A DNA stretch of 37,031 bases from a virus, in IMG/VR virus record IMGVR_UViG_3300017987_000195, positions 1-37,031 of that record. The stretch is one strand, 5' to 3'. Position numbers and translations under genes: made by a program. The notes under the pieces are model-generated. The model did no database searches, had not been told where the DNA came from, and saw nothing but the letters and a program-made list of their open reading frames with translations. Shown here piece by piece: positions 22,756 to 30,400 of the stretch (the stretch's first letter is position 1; each line of letters begins with the position of its first letter).

Positions 22756-24126
22756 ATGGCAGTTTATTTTGCACCTCCTCCTGCTGGCGGCTCTGCGGGT
22801 ATAGGCGCGTCAATTGGTGAAAGCCTCTCGAAGACATTACAAATGTTGGCTCAGAGCAAGATGCTTCAGCAGCAACAGCAACAAATGATGAGAATGCAAG
22901 AGCAAGCTCAGCAAAGAAAAGCCTTTGATGTTTCTCGGGGTTTAGCGGCGATGGGGGTCCCTGATGAAATTTCGCAGCAAATATCTTTCATGCCAGAAAG
23001 CCAGCAAAATTTGTTTTTAAAGCAGTTTTTCGGATCCGAGGCCTTTGGAGCAGGCGAAAGTGGAATGACAGGAGAATTAGAGGAGGGACTTCAAACGATT
23101 GATGCAGCAAAGGGACTAGAGGACTTGCTTGGGCCACGAAGGCCGGTTGTAGCAGAAGAAGTTGAAGCCGAAGGTATTGTAGAACCAACCGCGGTTGGGG
23201 AAGCTCCAGAGCCAGATTATGGTGCGCTTACAAAACAGATACAGGCCAAGGTAGATACATTGTCTCCGGAAGACAGAAAAGCTCTTAAGAGTGAAATTGA
23301 GCGTATTAAGACTGAAGTTGCTCCTAAGGCAGAAGAGGCTATTCCTGCAGAGGCTAGTAGAGAAGCAAAGCCTGGTTATAGGTTGCAAGCTAAGCCAGCC
23401 GCGAAAAAATCTTTTAAGGAACTGTTAGCAACTCCTAGGCCCACGGCTGCAGATCGTAAAAGAGCTGAAGATTTGGCTATGAAAAAGGAGACGATGTCGC
23501 TTGCACGCCAGAAAGAAATAAATAAAGATACAAAGTCATACTTTGATGAAACAATGAAGTCTGGAAAAGCTGCACGAGAAAATGACATGCGGCTTAAGAG
23601 AATGTCTGCTTTGCTTAAAAAGGGAAAGCTAACAAGTCCTGCATTCTATAATATATTAAATACAATAGATAAAGGTCTTTTTGGGTTTGGTGTTAACTTG
23701 AAGTTCTTAATGAACCCTGATTCTCAAGAATTTGAAAAGCTGTCTACAGATTTTACAAAGAATGCAAAAGATATATTTGGATCTCGTGTTACGCAGAGTG
23801 AAATACAATTATTTTTAAAAACTATTCCTACTTTGTCTCAAACAGATGCTGGAAAAAGGCGAGTAATAAGAAACTGGAAGATGCTTAATGAGGCCGGAAA
23901 GCTTAAAAAGAAAGCAATGTTAGAAATAATTGAAATGAATGGAGGCCAACGACCAGCAGGGCTACAGGTTCTTGTTGAAAAGAAGGTTGGACCAAAATTA
24001 GATCAACTCGCACGTCAATTTGCTGGAAAAAAGAAGGAAAAGAAGGCTAAGGATGAAGGAGTTCTCGGGACAATACTTGGTGGCATAGAAAGTGCTAGAA
24101 GATATTTGAGTCCAAGTAAGCGATAA
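22756..24126 (+). CDS. Probable internal virion protein, large
   Basis: 456 residues. Gly/Pro N-terminus, a poly-Gln-rich helix (~35-57, MLQQQQQQMMRMQEQAQQRK), an acidic Pro/Ala/Glu linker (~105-205), then a Lys-rich helical C-terminal half. Composition and last place in the structural operon fit an ejectosome component. The gene meets the leftward exported cluster tail to tail, 7 bases apart, with no clear terminator between. Confidence 0.5.
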   Translation: MAVYFAPPPAGGSAGIGASIGESLSKTLQMLAQSKMLQQQQQQMMRMQEQAQQRKAFDVSRGLAAMGVPDEISQQISFMPESQQNLFLKQFFGSEAFGAGESGMTGELEEGLQTIDAAKGLEDLLGPRRPVVAEEVEAEGIVEPTAVGEAPEPDYGALTKQIQAKVDTLSPEDRKALKSEIERIKTEVAPKAEEAIPAEASREAKPGYRLQAKPAAKKSFKELLATPRPTAADRKRAEDLAMKKETMSLARQKEINKDTKSYFDETMKSGKAARENDMRLKRMSALLKKGKLTSPAFYNILNTIDKGLFGFGVNLKFLMNPDSQEFEKLSTDFTKNAKDIFGSRVTQSEIQLFLKTIPTLSQTDAGKRRVIRNWKMLNEAGKLKKKAMLEIIEMNGGQRPAGLQVLVEKKVGPKLDQLARQFAGKKKEKKAKDEGVLGTILGGIESARRYLSPSKR

Positions 24127-24133
24127 ATCCTTA

Positions 24134-24379
24134 TTATTTAAAGCACAACTTTTTAAATATTCTTTTTAGTAGAGATTTTTTACGGCTTCCTTTTGCGAAT
24201 TCGCATTCGATAACCTTTTCAAGCATGTCTCCAAAAGGCCGCTCTGATTCTTCGCCAATTTCTATATTTGATTTAATTCTTTTTTGGATATTACGATCTC
24301 TGTGTCGGTGTTTATTTGATGAATAACAACCAGTTCCAATAAAAATTAGAGCTATAAAAGCGAGTAAAGATTTATTCAT
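24134..24379 (-). CDS. Small lipoprotein in the leftward exported cluster
   Basis: 81 residues. Signal peptide MNKSLLAFIALIFIGTG with Cys18 as lipobox (IGTGC), then a basic His/Arg/Lys stretch (KHRHRDRNIQKR) and a basic C-terminus (KKSLLKRIFKKLCFK). Membrane-anchored and positively charged. It overlaps the gene at 24372 by 8 bases. Unknown function; the basic amphipathic end could contact envelope. Confidence 0.6.
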   Translation of the reverse strand: MNKSLLAFIALIFIGTGCYSSNKHRHRDRNIQKRIKSNIEIGEESERPFGDMLEKVIECEFAKGSRKKSLLKRIFKKLCFK

Positions 24380-24629
24380 TTTCGTCGTCCTCTTTTAGTT
24401 CGTTTAATAGAAATTGCATTTTCTCTTTTAGATCACGCATGCATTTTAGCGCATGATTACTTAGAATTTGCACGTATATTTGTATTGTGCTCATATTTGG
24501 ATTTTTTTGGGCTATTTTGGATATCTCGTCTTGTAAAAGTTCTATGGTTACGTTGTTTCTTGGGCGTTCAATTGGAAAAGAACTTAGACTTGTAAGTAGA
24601 AGAAGGGTGGCTATAAGAACTGTTCTCAC
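24372..24629 (-). CDS. Small exported helical protein (GTG start)
   Basis: 85 residues from GTG 24629 with AGGA 6 bases upstream. Signal peptide MRTVLIATLLLLTSLSS, then a helical mature part (ITIELLQDE-like, ILSNHALKCMRDLKEKMQFLL) with an acidic end. Forms a pair with the lipoprotein gene. No domain known to me. Confidence 0.55.
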   Translation of the reverse strand: MRTVLIATLLLLTSLSSFPIERPRNNVTIELLQDEISKIAQKNPNMSTIQIYVQILSNHALKCMRDLKEKMQFLLNELKEDDENE

Positions 24630-24685
24630 TGTAAATCCTATCTTTTTAGATTAATACATGGAACGACACTCCATATAATTATACA

Positions 24686-24741
24686 CAAATGTCCTACTCC
24701 AATTTACCCAGGAGGAGGTTTTATTTGGAATAGGACATTTG
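24686..24741 (-). repeat. 17-bp hairpin after exported operon
   Basis: CAAATGTCCTACTCCAA (24686-24702) pairs with TTGGAATAGGACATTTG (24725-24741). The single mismatch is C-A in rightward RNA but G-U in leftward RNA, so the structure serves the leftward transcript. It lies just after the 24756 gene, but no T-run follows. It may end or process the exported operon mRNA. Confidence 0.7.
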
Positions 24742-24755
24742 CATTTGGGTGAGTG

Positions 24756-25187
24756 TTAGGCCGGAGGAGCGGCTCTAAGCCTTTCCATTTCCATTCTGGC
24801 TATTATTGCACGCGCTTTATCGTTGTAGGTATGAATAAATCTAAATCTTTCTTCAAAAGTAAATCTGTGAAATAGTGTTCTAGCCTCAGGAACTCCAATA
24901 CGGATAAGCCGTACTATTTCAGCAGGATCTTCTTGGAGCAATTCGCGTACTCTGTCTCGAGGCCTTCTCATGGCAACCGAGAGAATTTTTATTGCTAAAG
25001 CTGCCAGTGTTTCATCAAGTGGCCTTGTAATAGCCATAACTCCTCGATGTACCATTCGCACTGGAGCGTTAGCTGCAGAAATAATTCTTGATATAAGGCC
25101 TCTTTCTGCGGGCGCCTCTTCAATTCCATAAGCGTTTATACTTACCGATAACATGATCGCTATAAATAATGTTTTAATCGTTTTCAT
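24756..25187 (-). CDS. Exported Arg-rich helical protein
   Basis: 143 residues. Signal peptide ending near NAYG-IEEAP (~22), then mostly amphipathic helices rich in Arg, Ala, Ile (IISAANAPVRMV, IRIGVPEARTLFHRF, KARAIIARMEMERLR), ending RAAPPA. AAAGGACACT before the ATG resembles the signals of sibling genes. Such helices could disturb membranes or bind partners. No family recognised. Confidence 0.65.
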   Translation of the reverse strand: MKTIKTLFIAIMLSVSINAYGIEEAPAERGLISRIISAANAPVRMVHRGVMAITRPLDETLAALAIKILSVAMRRPRDRVRELLQEDPAEIVRLIRIGVPEARTLFHRFTFEERFRFIHTYNDKARAIIARMEMERLRAAPPA

Positions 25188-25199
25188 AGTGTCCTTTCT

Positions 25200-25775
25200 T
25201 TATTCATCAGAAGAAGAATCGTCTACTGAAATTCGTCTTTTGCGACGTCTTTTTTTGCGCTTTCTTCTTTCTCGGCCCTCGTCTGAGCTATAATAACGGC
25301 TTTCCTTAAGTCTTCCTTTAAGCAATAACTTTTCCCGTATCATTTCACGCCTAGCTGCGATAATGTCTTGCTCAGCTCTTTTAATAATGGCTTCTTTTCT
25401 TTTAAGTTCCTCATGAAGTTGTTTTACGGATGCTGCAGTTTTTTTAGCATTTTCAGCAGCCGCTTCTCTTTCTTGAATTCGTTCTTTTTCTGTGGCCATC
25501 TTATCTCTGTTTTGAAGCCAATTCCTTAGCTTTAAAAATCCGTATGTTCCGCCCGCAAGCAACAATGTTGCCATAGGGTGATTTACGCACAAGGATGCAA
25601 GTCTGGCGCTTAAAGTTACTGCTGTGCTAGCCAACCAGCTTCCAGATCTAACCATCACGTCAGAGACGTATTCTCCCCCCTCTGACGTGGATGTAACTGA
25701 AGTTGTAACAGCGTTTACTGAGTTAGCTATGAATACGGACATAACCAGTGCAAATATTATTGTTTTCTTTTCCAT
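25200..25775 (-). CDS. Exported membrane protein with coiled coil and RK/SSDE tail
   Basis: 191 residues. Signal peptide ~1-22 (ending SVNA), Thr/Ser-rich part, a transmembrane helix (~70-86, MATLLLAGGTYGFLKL), a long coiled coil (~90-150), then YYSSDEG, a run of Arg/Lys (~168-182) and DDSSSDE at the end. Its Shine-Dalgarno GGGGGA sits in the loop of an AU hairpin (25777-25793, ATATTT/AAATAT). The acidic Ser motifs recur in the 2001 and 2964 proteins. Function unknown. Confidence 0.65.
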   Translation of the reverse strand: MEKKTIIFALVMSVFIANSVNAVTTSVTSTSEGGEYVSDVMVRSGSWLASTAVTLSARLASLCVNHPMATLLLAGGTYGFLKLRNWLQNRDKMATEKERIQEREAAAENAKKTAASVKQLHEELKRKEAIIKRAEQDIIAARREMIREKLLLKGRLKESRYYSSDEGRERRKRKKRRRKRRISVDDSSSDE

Positions 25776-25816
25776 GATATTTCCCCCAAATATTATTTAT
25801 AACCTAACCAATTGTT

Positions 25817-26350
25817 TTATAGATATTCGTCGCGCTCATCTTCATCAAAGTAGTAATCATAATCATCGTCATCATCAAGGTCGTCCAAACCAAGACCGTC
25901 TAATTCAAAGTCAAAATACCTACTTCTTCTTCTTTGATGTCTGATCTTTGCAAGCCTTTTATTTGCTCGCTTTAGCGCTCTCATCAATAAAAGCTGTTTC
26001 TCTTCTTGCGAATGTCCCGAAAATTTGTCTTTTATGATGTCTGCGCCAGCAGCAATTAGATATGGAATAGCTACCTGTGCAACAGTTCCAAGCCCAAAAG
26101 GCAAGATTGTTGAAGCTAAAGCCGTACCAGCAATAGGTAGCGCGCCTTTGCTTAGAGCGCGTTTTCCGAGGCTATAAGCGCCTTTAAGTGCCGAGCTTCC
26201 AACTGAAGCTAGTCCCGATGTAATTGCAGATGTAATTCCTGACATTATAGATGGCGTCTCTATGACACCAGCAGCTGCTCCGGCCGATACATTATTAGTA
26301 ATTACCGCAAACAACGCTATCGCTAAAATCGTTTTCTTGAAATTCTTCAT
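25817..26350 (-). CDS. Exported Gly/Ala-rich protein with acidic tail
   Basis: 177 residues. Signal peptide MKNFKKTILAIALFAVITNNVSA, then a long Gly/Ala/Ser-rich hydrophobic segment (~24-110, SGITSAITSGLASVGSSALKG, ILPFGLGTVAQVAIPYLIAAG) that looks able to enter membranes, a basic patch (RHQRRRSR) and an Asp/Tyr/Glu-rich C-terminus. First gene of the exported operon. Ribosome-binding context AAAGGGACATC matches the 2897 gene. A pore or holin-like action is conceivable; there is no direct sign. Confidence 0.65.
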   Translation of the reverse strand: MKNFKKTILAIALFAVITNNVSAGAAAGVIETPSIMSGITSAITSGLASVGSSALKGAYSLGKRALSKGALPIAGTALASTILPFGLGTVAQVAIPYLIAAGADIIKDKFSGHSQEEKQLLLMRALKRANKRLAKIRHQRRRSRYFDFELDGLGLDDLDDDDDYDYYFDEDERDEYL

Positions 26351-26382
26351 GATGTCCCTTTCCTTTGCACCCCCCCAAGGGC

Positions 26383-26400
26383 GCGGTTAATATATACCGC
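26383..26400. repeat. Inverted repeat in leader of exported operon
   Basis: GCGGT (26383-26387) and ACCGC (26396-26400) flank TAATATAT. It lies between the promoter region and the 26350 start, next to the G-run element at 26370-26382. Confidence 0.45.
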
Positions 26401-26410
26401 AACTATAAAC

Positions 26411-26439
26411 AGCTTAACATTGTCCATTGTCTTTGTCAA
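26411..26439 (-). promoter_or_regulatory. Possible leftward promoter of exported operon
   Basis: A perfect -35 TTGACA (26439-26434, leftward) stands inside the palindrome TTTGTCAACAAA (26432-26443). The -10 at 17 bases (TAAGCT) is poor; a good TATAGT is too far (26 bases). An activator may be needed. Confidence 0.35.
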
Positions 26440-26467
26440 CAAAAATATTAAAAGCTGCAAAAGTGCC

Positions 26468-26495
26468 AAAAATAACCACTTTTGAGGTTATTTTT
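26468..26495 (-). terminator. Terminator at the end of the HNH gene
   Basis: AAAAATAACC (26468-26477) and GGTTATTTTT (26486-26495) form a perfect 10-bp stem with T-run on either strand. It overlaps the stop codon of the HNH gene and separates it from the exported operon promoter. Confidence 0.7.
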
Positions 26496-26970
26496 CGAGT
26501 TTTTTGTCTATTTTCTTCTCATATTCTACGACCTCAGAAAGCCTTTTAAATATATATTTTGTTATGGTTACATTGTATTTTTTTGCTGTTTTTCGGATGT
26601 ATTCCACGAGTGTTCTTGGAAGATCTACGCTTAGGCGTTCTCTTCCCAGTCTTTTTGACTTTCTCTCTTCTGGCTTCTTTCTGGTACCGCGTTCTTCAGA
26701 CAAGTACAGATGAGCTGGATTTGTGCACGCAACATTTTTGCATTTGTGACGAACATATTGATTTTTTGGTATTTTGCCATGTGAAACCATCCAGGCAGCC
26801 CTATGGGCCCAAATTGTTTCGCCATAAACGAATATTCGTGGAGGGCGCTTCTTGTTCTTTATTCTTCCACTCCACGCATAGCACTCATTCTCATTCGTTA
26901 TAATGCGATATTTATCAAGAGTTTCCAGGAATCTTGCTCTCCTGTATTTGTTCATATTTTTAATTTTCAT
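26488..26970 (-). CDS. HNH endonuclease fused to ribbon-helix-helix domain
   Basis: 160 residues. The N-terminal HNH_3-type nuclease (~28-95) has AHRAAWMVSHGKIP, VRHKCKN, the paired CTNPAHLYL and the catalytic His run (HrAa / HkC / NPaHL). The C-terminal ~45 residues (RLSVDLPRTLVEYIRKTAKKYNVTITKYIFKRLSEVV) have a strand-helix-helix RHH pattern. Homing-type HNH enzymes often carry a small DNA-binding domain at the C-terminus; RHH there is less common. It overlaps the 26960 gene by 11 bases. Could be a homing nuclease or a regulated packaging/defence nuclease. Confidence 0.75.
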   Translation of the reverse strand: MKIKNMNKYRRARFLETLDKYRIITNENECYAWSGRIKNKKRPPRIFVYGETIWAHRAAWMVSHGKIPKNQYVRHKCKNVACTNPAHLYLSEERGTRKKPEERKSKRLGRERLSVDLPRTLVEYIRKTAKKYNVTITKYIFKRLSEVVEYEKKIDKKLEK

Positions 26971-27205
26971 GATTTCTACCTCTCTCCCTTGATTTGCTCT
27001 GAAGCCTTCGTCTTTTAAGAACCGAAAGCCCTATGGCATATTCTCTAAATTGCCGAGCCAATTCTAGTGTTTGTATGAATTTTTCACGTTTTATATCGCT
27101 AAAGCAGTCAATGCCGAGCTCTTCTATAAACAAATCCCCTATGTATGGAATAGATAAAAACTCGGCATTAATCTTCAAAAGCTGTTTTTTTGTTATTTTT
27201 CCCAT
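26960..27205 (-). CDS. Small helix-hairpin-helix-like protein
   Basis: 81 residues. FLSIPYIGDLFIEELGIDCFSDIK (~16-39) fits the pattern L-x2-IP-x-IG-x3-A/I-x2-L-x-LGI-x-DL of HhH proteins (Cdd1-like), which bind DNA backbone without sequence preference. Arg/Lys-rich end (KRRRLQSKSRERGR). First gene behind a good leftward promoter and just before the HNH gene. Probable DNA-binding partner. Confidence 0.5.
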   Translation of the reverse strand: MGKITKKQLLKINAEFLSIPYIGDLFIEELGIDCFSDIKREKFIQTLELARQFREYAIGLSVLKRRRLQSKSRERGRNHEN

Positions 27206-27238
27206 AATAAACCCTTTTTCCCTTATTCTACTTACACT

Positions 27239-27267
27239 ATAGTACTATTGTCTCTGATGTTTGTCAA
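27239..27267 (-). promoter_or_regulatory. Leftward promoter of HhH-HNH operon
   Basis: TTGACA (27267-27262), 17-base spacer, TACTAT (27244-27239), ~34 bases before the 27205 start. Strong sigma70 match. Confidence 0.75.
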
Positions 27268-27271
27268 CAAA
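27260..27271. promoter_or_regulatory. Palindrome TTTGTCAACAAA over the -35
   Basis: The same 12-mer is found at 26432-26443, also over a leftward TTGACA. Arms TTTGT/ACAAA, centre CA. A shared operator for one regulator is likely, though part of the match is the -35 itself. Confidence 0.5.
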
Positions 27272-27355
27272 TATTGGCAAAGGTTAGCTTTTGTGTCGTG
27301 TCATCTGATATGGTGAAAGTGATGATAAATTTTTACTCATGTTAAGGAGGAAGTT

Positions 27356-29299
27356 ATGGCCGTAGATAGAAAGAACATAAAATTAGATACCTTTAGTCCG
27401 GATCAAACAAAGGGAATTTACAAAGACCCTATTGTTTCAAAGTCACGTGGACCGGCTACAACTGATAAGGCAGATATAGGTGCTATATGGATCGATAAGA
27501 GTACTGATACTGCATATATTCTTACTAGCATCACAGCCAATGTAGCTAACTGGGAAAACTTTACAGATGAAGTTACAACAACTGGAACAGATGGTCAGTT
27601 GTGGATAGGCGCTACAGGAGCCGCAGCGGCATGGGCTAATCTCACGTCTACGGGTGGTTCTGTTACAATCACAAATTCAGCAAATGGAATCAACCTTGAA
27701 GCGGCCGGTGTTGCAGCATTAACATCTCTTGATGGTGATACTGGAACAGCTACTCCTGTAGCAGGTGTTATTAACATTGTTGGTGGAACCAATATTACAA
27801 CAGCTGGCGCAGGTCAAAATATGACAATCAATCTTGATGCTAGCCCTTCTGTTGCAGGTTCTTTAACAGCTGGTGTCGATTTAACAATGAGTTCCGGTGA
27901 TTGCACAATTACTGCAGATACAGATGGCGCACAAACGATTTATTTGCATGCCAATGGCGGAACATCAGAAACAATAGAAATACACTCAGATCAGGGAACA
28001 GGTACAGATTCGGTTCATATTTACTCAGATGATGGCGGAATCACGCTTGACGCAGGCCTTGGAGCGGCTAATTCAATAATTATAGATGCATCAGATGCTG
28101 CTGGTGGCATAGATATAGACGCAGGAACAGGTGGTATCAACATTACTGCTACAAATGGCGCCATAGCGCTGGTTTCAGGAACAGGTGCAATAACAGTAGG
28201 TACAGATGCAGCTGCACATGCAGTAACAGTCGGTTCAACCAATACTACATCTGCTACAACAATTCAATCTGGTACAGGTGATTTAGCATTGACTTCGACA
28301 GATGCTGTAACGGTTGACGCTGCTGGTGTACTTGAACTTAACTCTTCTGCTGGTGTTATAGGGATTGGTAATGACGCTGTGGCTCAAAATATCAACATTG
28401 GTACTGGAGCTGCCGCTAGGACAATCACTATAGGAAATGGAACCGCGGCTACGGCTATAGATCTTAATTGTGGTACTGGTGATATAACAGTTGGTACAAA
28501 CGCAACAGCTCACACAGTTACTGTTGGTTCAACAAATACAACGTCCAATGTGATAGTTCAATCAGGTACTGGTGGAATTCAGGTTACAAGTGGTGGAGCA
28601 TATGCCGTAGATGCCACAGGTGCTTTAACAATCGAATCATCTGGTGGAACAATAGGGATTGGTGTTGATGCAGTAGCTCAGGATATAAACGTCGGTACAG
28701 GAGCAGCTGCTAGAACAATTACTGTAGGTAATGGAACAGGTGCTACATCAGTGGTTATTGATTCAGGAACAGGCGCAATAGACATTGGAACAAACGCAAT
28801 TGCCCATACAACAACGATTGGTAATGGAACAGGCGCTTCATCCGTTGTAGTTGAAACTGGAACAGGCGCCGCATCATTTGGTGCTAATGCTGTAGCGCAC
28901 ACGACAACAATAGGAACAACAACAGGAGCTGCTGATACAACTATTCAATCCGGTACAGGAGGAATATCGATTGAGGCTGCTGGTATTGTAGATATGGTTC
29001 CAGCTACAGCTTCTGTTGCTGGTGTTGCACTTACTATTAACGCCAATGTTGGCGTTGGAACCTTTACTGGTCAAACAACAGCTTCGGCAGCGAGTCAGGT
29101 GTTCACAATTACAAACTCTGTGTGCACGGTTGGATCAGCAATACTTGTCTCAGCAAGTAATCTTGGTGGTAACGATGCTCAAATGACTGTTACGAGGGTA
29201 ACTCCTGGTGCTGGCTCATTTACAGTTACATTAACCAATAATGGTGCAGCGGCTCTTAATGGAGACGTTATAATTACATTCTGGATTATTGCTGCATAG
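27356..29299 (+). CDS. Fibre protein with beta-repeat array
   Basis: 647 residues. The N-terminus has ADIGAIWIDKSTDTAYILTS...ANWENF, an attachment-like module also in the 36441 gene. Then about 450 residues of Gly/Thr/Ala repeats (units like GTGAITVGTDAAAHAVTVGS, TIQSGTGDLALTSTDAVTVDAAG), fitting a trimeric beta-helical shaft. C-terminal domain ~570-647 (FTGQTTASAASQVFTITN). AAGGAGG before the ATG; first gene of the fibre block. The upstream 150 bases hold the divergent leftward promoter, with no clear rightward one. Membership in the tail is inferred. Confidence 0.7.
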   Translation: MAVDRKNIKLDTFSPDQTKGIYKDPIVSKSRGPATTDKADIGAIWIDKSTDTAYILTSITANVANWENFTDEVTTTGTDGQLWIGATGAAAAWANLTSTGGSVTITNSANGINLEAAGVAALTSLDGDTGTATPVAGVINIVGGTNITTAGAGQNMTINLDASPSVAGSLTAGVDLTMSSGDCTITADTDGAQTIYLHANGGTSETIEIHSDQGTGTDSVHIYSDDGGITLDAGLGAANSIIIDASDAAGGIDIDAGTGGINITATNGAIALVSGTGAITVGTDAAAHAVTVGSTNTTSATTIQSGTGDLALTSTDAVTVDAAGVLELNSSAGVIGIGNDAVAQNINIGTGAAARTITIGNGTAATAIDLNCGTGDITVGTNATAHTVTVGSTNTTSNVIVQSGTGGIQVTSGGAYAVDATGALTIESSGGTIGIGVDAVAQDINVGTGAAARTITVGNGTGATSVVIDSGTGAIDIGTNAIAHTTTIGNGTGASSVVVETGTGAASFGANAVAHTTTIGTTTGAADTTIQSGTGGISIEAAGIVDMVPATASVAGVALTINANVGVGTFTGQTTASAASQVFTITNSVCTVGSAILVSASNLGGNDAQMTVTRVTPGAGSFTVTLTNNGAAALNGDVIITFWIIAA

Positions 29300-29319
29300 A
29301 CTCTTCTTTCGAGGGAGCA

Positions 29320-29355
29320 GGGAGTTTAGATTGGCTACTTCTGGTCTGAACTCCC
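29320..29355 (+). repeat. Hairpin after first fibre gene, no T-run
   Basis: GGGAGTTTAGA (29320-29330) and TCTGAACTCCC (29345-29355) pair with one G-U. No T-run. Like the hairpin at 17137, probably mRNA stabilising. Confidence 0.65.
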
Positions 29356-29417
29356 TTAGAAAGATAGAAGGTGTTAAGATAAAAATATATTGAATTGTTT
29401 GTTTTCAGGAGTATAAA

Positions 29418-29768
29418 ATGTCATTAAAACCAAGAATTAGAGCGGTTACTGGGTCGTTGCTTCCTGGTGCCTCTATTCCTGCTGGTGTATATACGCCAAT
29501 CAATCCTACCGGTCTACCTGAGGCATGCTTCTATGTAAAGGTTATAAATGCGTCTAGTGCCGAATTTTTTATATCATACGATTATCCAGTAAATACGAAT
29601 CATGCTTTTTTGCAGTCAGGTGGAACTCTTGAGGTTAACGCTGGTACGTTAGAAAATAGCAATGTTGGCCTAAAAAAGGGTACAGTAGTCGCTGTATATT
29701 ATGGGGGAGCCCCTGCTGTTGGAACTGTTTATTTAAGCGGATATTATCTAGCCCCAGAAGGATCGTAA
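29418..29768 (+). CDS. Small beta protein, tail family copy 1
   Basis: 116 residues. Core VKVINASSAEFFISYDYPVNTNHAFL...KKGTVVAVYYGGAPAVGTVYLSGYYLAP is shared by 29770 and 30466 (N-x-S...SYDg, GT-V-Y-V, G-x-VY). Beta-sandwich likely. CAGGAG before the ATG. Role in the tail or fibre joint inferred from place. Confidence 0.6.
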   Translation: MSLKPRIRAVTGSLLPGASIPAGVYTPINPTGLPEACFYVKVINASSAEFFISYDYPVNTNHAFLQSGGTLEVNAGTLENSNVGLKKGTVVAVYYGGAPAVGTVYLSGYYLAPEGS

Positions 29769-29769
29769 T

Positions 29770-30096
29770 ATGGCTCATAAAAATGCTATCAAGGCTGTCT
29801 CTTTGATAGGTATAGCCACAACAACAATAAACGCATTAACATTTACAGCCGTGGGAACTTTTACGCAAGCTTGTTTTTCGATTAGAGTGCAAAATGATAG
29901 CCAAATTGATATGGAAGTTAGTTATGACGGGGTAAATTCACATGACTATTTACCGGCTAATGGAACGATTATTGTTGAGCAGCCTATCTCTTATAGAGAA
30001 ACACCAAGATTTAAGAATAATACAACCGTTTACGTACGTGGAACTCCTGGAGGTGGTGCTGTGTATGCAAACGCTTTTTATCTTGAACAAGGATAA
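29770..30096 (+). CDS. Small beta protein, tail family copy 2
   Basis: 108 residues. IRVQNDSQIDMEVSYDGVNSHDYLPANGT...NNTTVYVRGTPGGGAVYANAFYLEQ aligns with the copies at 29418 and 30466. It starts one base after the previous stop. Paralogues in a row may form different rings or adaptors. Confidence 0.6.
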   Translation: MAHKNAIKAVSLIGIATTTINALTFTAVGTFTQACFSIRVQNDSQIDMEVSYDGVNSHDYLPANGTIIVEQPISYRETPRFKNNTTVYVRGTPGGGAVYANAFYLEQG

Positions 30097-30128
30097 ATTT
30101 ATTAACATTTTTACATATAAGGATTCAG

Positions 30129-30395
30129 ATGGAAGAAGATAAGAAGAAAGAAGAATCAAAATTTGAGGTAATGGAAACAAAAGTTTCTAACGATATGCTT
30201 ATTACTGTCACCGGAAAAGAAGGGCGTTTTTACAGATTTTCTATACCATTTCGTTCCCCTCTTTTAGAGAGCTATCATGCAGCTATAAATGCGGCCAATG
30301 AGATAGCGCGTTTATTTAAAGAAGCTGTAGAAAACAGTAAAAAAAATAAGGAAGAGCGAGAAGAAAAACAAACGGAAGAAACGAAATCTGAATAG
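30129..30395 (+). CDS. Small conserved hypothetical in fibre block
   Basis: 88 residues. ITVTGKEGRFYRFSIPFRSPLLESYHAAINAANEIARLF makes a beta then helix core; both termini are charged and probably disordered. AAGGA before the ATG. Function unknown; may be a chaperone for the neighbouring fibres. Confidence 0.5.
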   Translation: MEEDKKKEESKFEVMETKVSNDMLITVTGKEGRFYRFSIPFRSPLLESYHAAINAANEIARLFKEAVENSKKNKEEREEKQTEETKSE

Positions 30396-30400
30396 TTATT

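Noticed and set aside
26559-26903. 114-codon rightward frame opposite the HNH gene
   Set aside because: The opposite strand has clear HNH motifs; this frame is a Phe/Leu/Cys-rich shadow.
28140-29000. Tandem DNA repeats in the fibre gene as a possible CRISPR or satellite
   Set aside because: They encode in-frame protein repeats with codon variation, so they are coding beta-repeats.
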